Below are positions 60,181-64,000 of a stretch of DNA of 64,000 nucleotides, piece after piece. The stretch is from NCBI GenBank assembly GCA_035048485.1, contig CM068592.1:33460501-33524500 (forward strand), given 5' to 3'. Source of the DNA: Pteria penguin. Lineage: Eukaryota > Mollusca > Bivalvia > Pterioida > Pteriidae. The translations under genes and the position numbers were made by a program. The notes beneath the pieces are model-generated. The model saw nothing but the letters and a program-made list of their open reading frames with translations. It did no database searches and was not told where the DNA came from. The stretch's first letter is position 1. The number at the start of each line of letters is the position of its first letter.

Positions 60181-60534
60181 CATACAATAGATTGAACAAA
60201 ATCTGAAGATTGTTTTAAGGACTTTGCCAAATAACGGTCATGTAATTCTAATGAAAACATTTTTGTTTCGCATTCAAGATTTATCGACCCATCAAAATAC
60301 AATTGTTTCTTGCATGTTTTTGGTTTGTGATTATATTTAGACTATTCATGTCGTTATTAGAATTACGTGTATTATTATGACTAATTTATGTAGATAAGCG
60401 TTTCCACGGGAAGTATATACATGTATACAATAAAGATGATGACAAAAGGATATAAAAGCGGACCGTGACAAAAGTACCTTGTTTTAATTAATTTGATTTA
60501 ATCGCAGTGAATTTATGACAGTATATGTTTGTCA

Positions 60535-60755
60535 TTTCTAAAGAGATTGTTGTTTGTTTCAGTTTTTCGGTAAATTGTTGTTTGTTTCGGTATTTCGATG
60601 AATTGTTGTTTGTTTCGGTATTTCGGTAAATAGTTGTTTATTTCGGTAAATTGTTGTTTATTTCGGTAAATTGTTGTTGTTTGTTTCGGTATTTCGATAA
60701 ATTGTTGTTTGTTTAGGTATTTCGATGAATTGTTGTTTGTTTCGGTATTTCTATA
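60535..60755. repeat. TTGTTGTTTGTTTCGG-type minisatellite
   Basis: About eight units of 'TTTCGGTATTTCGATGAATT' with 'GTTGTTTG', lengths 20-28 bp. An Asn/Gln-rich 85-aa minus-strand frame is an artefact of it. Confidence 0.88.
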
Positions 60756-61140
60756 TTTTTTTTTTCGCATACCTATGTACAGTCTTATATGGTAAGGCGA
60801 GTTCCGGTACGGTCTTCTCGACTACCGAGACACAGTAAATATTTGTGTGCAGGGAGAAACAAGGAAACCATTAAAATGTGTAACTATCGTCTTTTATGTA
60901 ATGCTGCACTTCCTTCACAATCTTCAACAACAATTCAGTAATAAATGTCTCTTCTCCTTAAGCTTGATTTCTCACATTCACATTGAAAGTCAATATTTCT
61001 TTATCGTGTAGATTTATGGCACCATAAAATGACCGTTAAATAATATCATACAGATGATTGTGTACACATTATGTTTATTTTGCCTTCTACATTTAAGAAA
61101 CGTGTTCAGAATAAATACTTGCTTTTTCCTTGTCAGAATG

Positions 61141-61278
61141 CAGTGGCGGATTTAGAGAGGGGCGGGGGCCACATATTTACTAATAAAAGTCCAGATTTTG
61201 CACCAATAATGGCTGAAAAGTTTGGCTAATACACATGTGGCCCCCCCCCCTTTTTCGGAAATCCTGGATCCGCCACTG
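61141..61278. mobile_element. 138-bp MITE, CAGTGGCGGAT ends, 5-bp flanking repeat
   Basis: Starts CAGTGGCGGATTTAGAG and ends CTGGATCCGCCACTG. A G-rich stretch near the left end faces a poly-C near the right end, so the arms can pair. It is flanked by GAATG on both sides (61136-61140 and 61279-61283). Elements with such ends are widespread in animal genomes (general knowledge). Confidence 0.85.
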
Positions 61279-62041
61279 GAATGTGCACATTTTTCCACTT
61301 ACATAATCAATTCTACTTAATAAAGGTTTTCCTCTTTTCTATAAGATTCACATCTGGGGTTAAATTGTGGCGAAAACTTTAAAATTGTACTTGCGTCCGG
61401 AGAGAGAGACAGTCAGATACAGAGACAGTCAGAGACACGTTTACTAACACATACGAAATCAACAATTTGCGCATGAAGGAATGGGAACATTTTAATAATC
61501 ACTAACATACATATTTTTTAATCATACTTTATATATATTATCGTTATCGTATAGAATATAGCGATTTAAAAGTGTTTTGGATACATTTCGTATAAGGTCA
61601 TTTTGTGAAGGTCGTTAGCAAAATTTGGATTAGACCATCCTCTACTTCATTTCCGCCATAATTTAGAATGCATCAAACTTTGCATAAAGTAATTTTCTTC
61701 CCACGGATAAAAATCAAATCAAATTAAAGTAACATCAGTCTATCAAATCTACATGTAAATAGACCTTGTACTTGGGTAAAATTCTTCTAGTTCTCGGCGA
61801 AATAATTGTCTTCACCAAAAACCAGGGAAAACCAAATTAAATCCAACTCACACCGGTCGATCAGGTCTAAATTCTTATTAAAATAGACATTACTAACGAA
61901 GGGTTTTAAAAAAAACTCTTGTAATTGTGCGACAATTCCAAGGTAATATACACACTCTCTTTTCTTAATCCTTTTCTCTATCAATACGACATTTCTCCCT
62001 GATTAGAACGCGCTATAATGAAATTTGTGTGTTTGTCGCAG
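61279..62041. other. Intronic or intergenic AT-rich DNA
   Basis: Nothing recognised. Confidence 0.35.
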
Positions 62042-62116
62042 GACTATTTGGCGGACGCACTCTACGCCTTGACTCGATTGGACAGCCGTAAATTATTGCT
62101 TGTGCTAGGAGGATAA
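62042..62116 (+). CDS. Candidate third (possibly last) exon of the plus-strand gene
   Basis: The acceptor GTGTTTGTCGCAG is followed, in the phase 0 left by the mucin-like exon, by DYLADALYALTRLDSRKLLL and then VLGG-stop (TAA at 62114-62116). If used as the last exon, the product is a secreted protein of about 138 residues. A donor GTAAAT at 62088 would instead end the exon after LDS in phase 1, with more exons beyond the window. The helical, non-repetitive sequence and GC-rich codons favour a real exon, but it is short. Confidence 0.42.
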   Translation, partial: DYLADALYALTRLDSRKLLLVLGG

Positions 62117-64000
62117 TCTTGGAATCGCCACCGTAATCAAATGGAGTTGTTTTCATTCTTCTGTAATTTGGAACATTGGAGAGGCTAACTAGTTGCTGGC
62201 AGGATTTGAATGCGCAGATCCAGGGTACTTAGAAAGCTTGTTAGAAGAAAGTATCGGGTTCGAATTTGAGTAGAAACAAATACAGATATAGGCGTTGATA
62301 ATGCTGTGGTTGTCCATCGAGATTTACGTACGTAAATGTAGCTCTGTGAGATTGGACAAAACCTGTAATATCTATTTTCCGTGGCAATTCCAAGAGGAAA
62401 TCAGTAAAACTTTCAACATTGGAAATCAGTTAAACTTTAAACATTAGAAAGCACCGTAATATAAATACATATGGATTTTCATTGACTTAGAAGTCACAAA
62501 TCGTATAATAGCGAGTGGGACTTAGGACCAAATGGTTGTGTGCACCACCCTTCCACAGAACGCATTTTTCATTGTGATGACGTCATCTGAGGTCCGACAA
62601 AACTCCGACGAGGTCAGATAGTTGAAACTTGTTTTGTAACAGGTGATGCCCCAGTATTAGTGAAATACATGTATTCAACATCAGTAAGACAAACAAATCT
62701 TTCCATGGCTTCAGTCTATGCAGCGTAATAAATTCATGTTGATGTACTCTCCCGAATAGACTGTGTATCTCCAAGCTCATCTCTACGCCACAACATTGTT
62801 TTCTTGGACGATAACATACTGGTATTCCTGTAAGATTGTCTCTCTCACCCTTTTGATTAATCCATGGCACGTGTTAAACGTGTCTTTCATTATTTCGAAT
62901 GGTTTGAAATATTTTTGCCTTTTAATTTTTACTATATCATTTCTTATGTACATAATGTCAATTTCCTCGAATGATTAATGCTCCTGATATTGCATATTGT
63001 CTGTCTCCGAACAGAACAAAGAAGTCCCTACAAATTATTCTAGATTCGTCATTGCCGTGACCTGATATGATTCCGGTACGACTGTAAACCTAACATTAAC
63101 CCTATGTTATATTCTAGATCCGCCTGTATTCCCCACAATATTTTATTAACGCCTTTATCGTAGGCATAGTCCAAAGGATCAATATTATTTTTCAAGGAAA
63201 AGAATGTAATATGGACTGCGGCTTATGTTTCCAGCCTTATAATAGGGAAAGTTTGATACAAATGAATCTTACATGAGAAACCAAGGGAGAGTAGATAGTC
63301 CCATCACTGGATCCAAACTACGTGGGTGAAAACCCCTTTTGTCCGAAAACATTTATGTATTTATTTATTTATTCGATTCGCTTATTTTCATTCATTCATT
63401 CATTTATTTATTTATTCATTTATTTGTAGAGGAATTGGACATACATGTTTTATGACAATAGTCTAAGAAGGTTTTACTTTGCATAAAATTGCTGTATCCG
63501 CCCATAGAATATTAATCAAACGTTAAGAGGTGTGGGTGCTTAATCCTGATACCTTTTACGTCGACCTAGTGATAAAATGATAAAATGCTTCTATCGTTCG
63601 AAGAACAAGAACAATTATCAGAAAAATTAATATCAAATGACGTATTACGTGGTTATGACGTCATTTCCTCCTTTTAAACAAACCCTGCCTTATATATAGC
63701 TTATCCAAATGCTTGATTCCTACATTTTATATATATCCAAGGTCAATGGAATAATATTGGAAGGAATTTCCAGTCTCATTAATTTATATTCCGCCACATT
63801 AAGGTTTCATGGAGCTCGATGCGAAAATTGTAATTCGTTTATGAAGTGTTGGGACTTGACACATTAAAGGTCGATTCCTTTTCATGAGAGTTAAGATCAA
63901 TATTGAATTGTTTCAAGGGACAAATGTTTTCCTTGAATTATAGATGCAACATCAACAGGGAATAGCAGATAGTACATGAAGTAGAGGCAGACTTCAGCAC
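62117..64000. other. Downstream DNA, no gene recognised
   Basis: An (ATTT/ATTC)n microsatellite lies at 63354-63427. No further exon of the plus-strand gene was seen. The 95-aa minus-strand frame at 62583-62870 has no known motif. Confidence 0.4.

Noticed and set aside
62583..62870. 95-aa minus-strand frame with a hydrophobic segment
   Set aside because: No motif or splice support; could be chance in this composition.

Overview
The window reads as nuclear DNA from an animal, most probably a bivalve mollusc. It is AT-rich, has short exons with GT-AG introns, and carries many microsatellites, minisatellites and small inverted-repeat transposons. Two tRNA-derived SINEs and a dispersed repeat with a 'GCGCATCTGGTGCAC'-type core resemble repeats common in bivalve genomes. 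No bacterial, phage, CRISPR or rRNA feature is present. Most open frames in the window are chance frames, or frames that stay open only because a tandem repeat has a period divisible by three.

Two host genes are supported, arranged head to head around a promoter of about 110 bp near 30.4 kb. The minus-strand gene (about 30.38 kb down to about 15.4 kb) has one noncoding exon and ten coding exons whose splice phases all agree, giving exactly 500 codons before an uncertain C-terminal exon. Its product is basic, disordered and rich in Thr-Pro, with features that suggest a tastin/TROAP-like mitotic spindle protein. The plus-strand gene starts at 30496 with a signal-peptide exon. It continues, in matching phase, at 55595-55845 with a Ser/Thr-rich mucin-like exon and perhaps at 62042. 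Its family is not recognised.

Layout: 0-15 kb is non-genic, with a decayed reverse-transcriptase-type retroelement (about 4.8-5.6 kb), a SINE, two copies of a roughly 430-bp dispersed repeat and a 31-bp minisatellite. From 15.4 to 30.4 kb lies the TROAP-like gene; its introns hold a 1.07-kb TIR element, 65-, 76- and 102-bp tandem repeats and three small TIR elements, one with a 10-bp target duplication. From 30.5 to 64 kb the plus-strand gene has very long introns filled with 51-, 35-, 22-, 23- and 88-bp tandem arrays, a SINE with a perfect 15-bp target duplication, and diverged mollusc-type repeats. The 88-bp array (35 units, about 3.1 kb) begins about 80 bp after an exon.

Gene names rest on pattern recognition without database search. 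The exon-intron structure is the best-supported part of the annotation.
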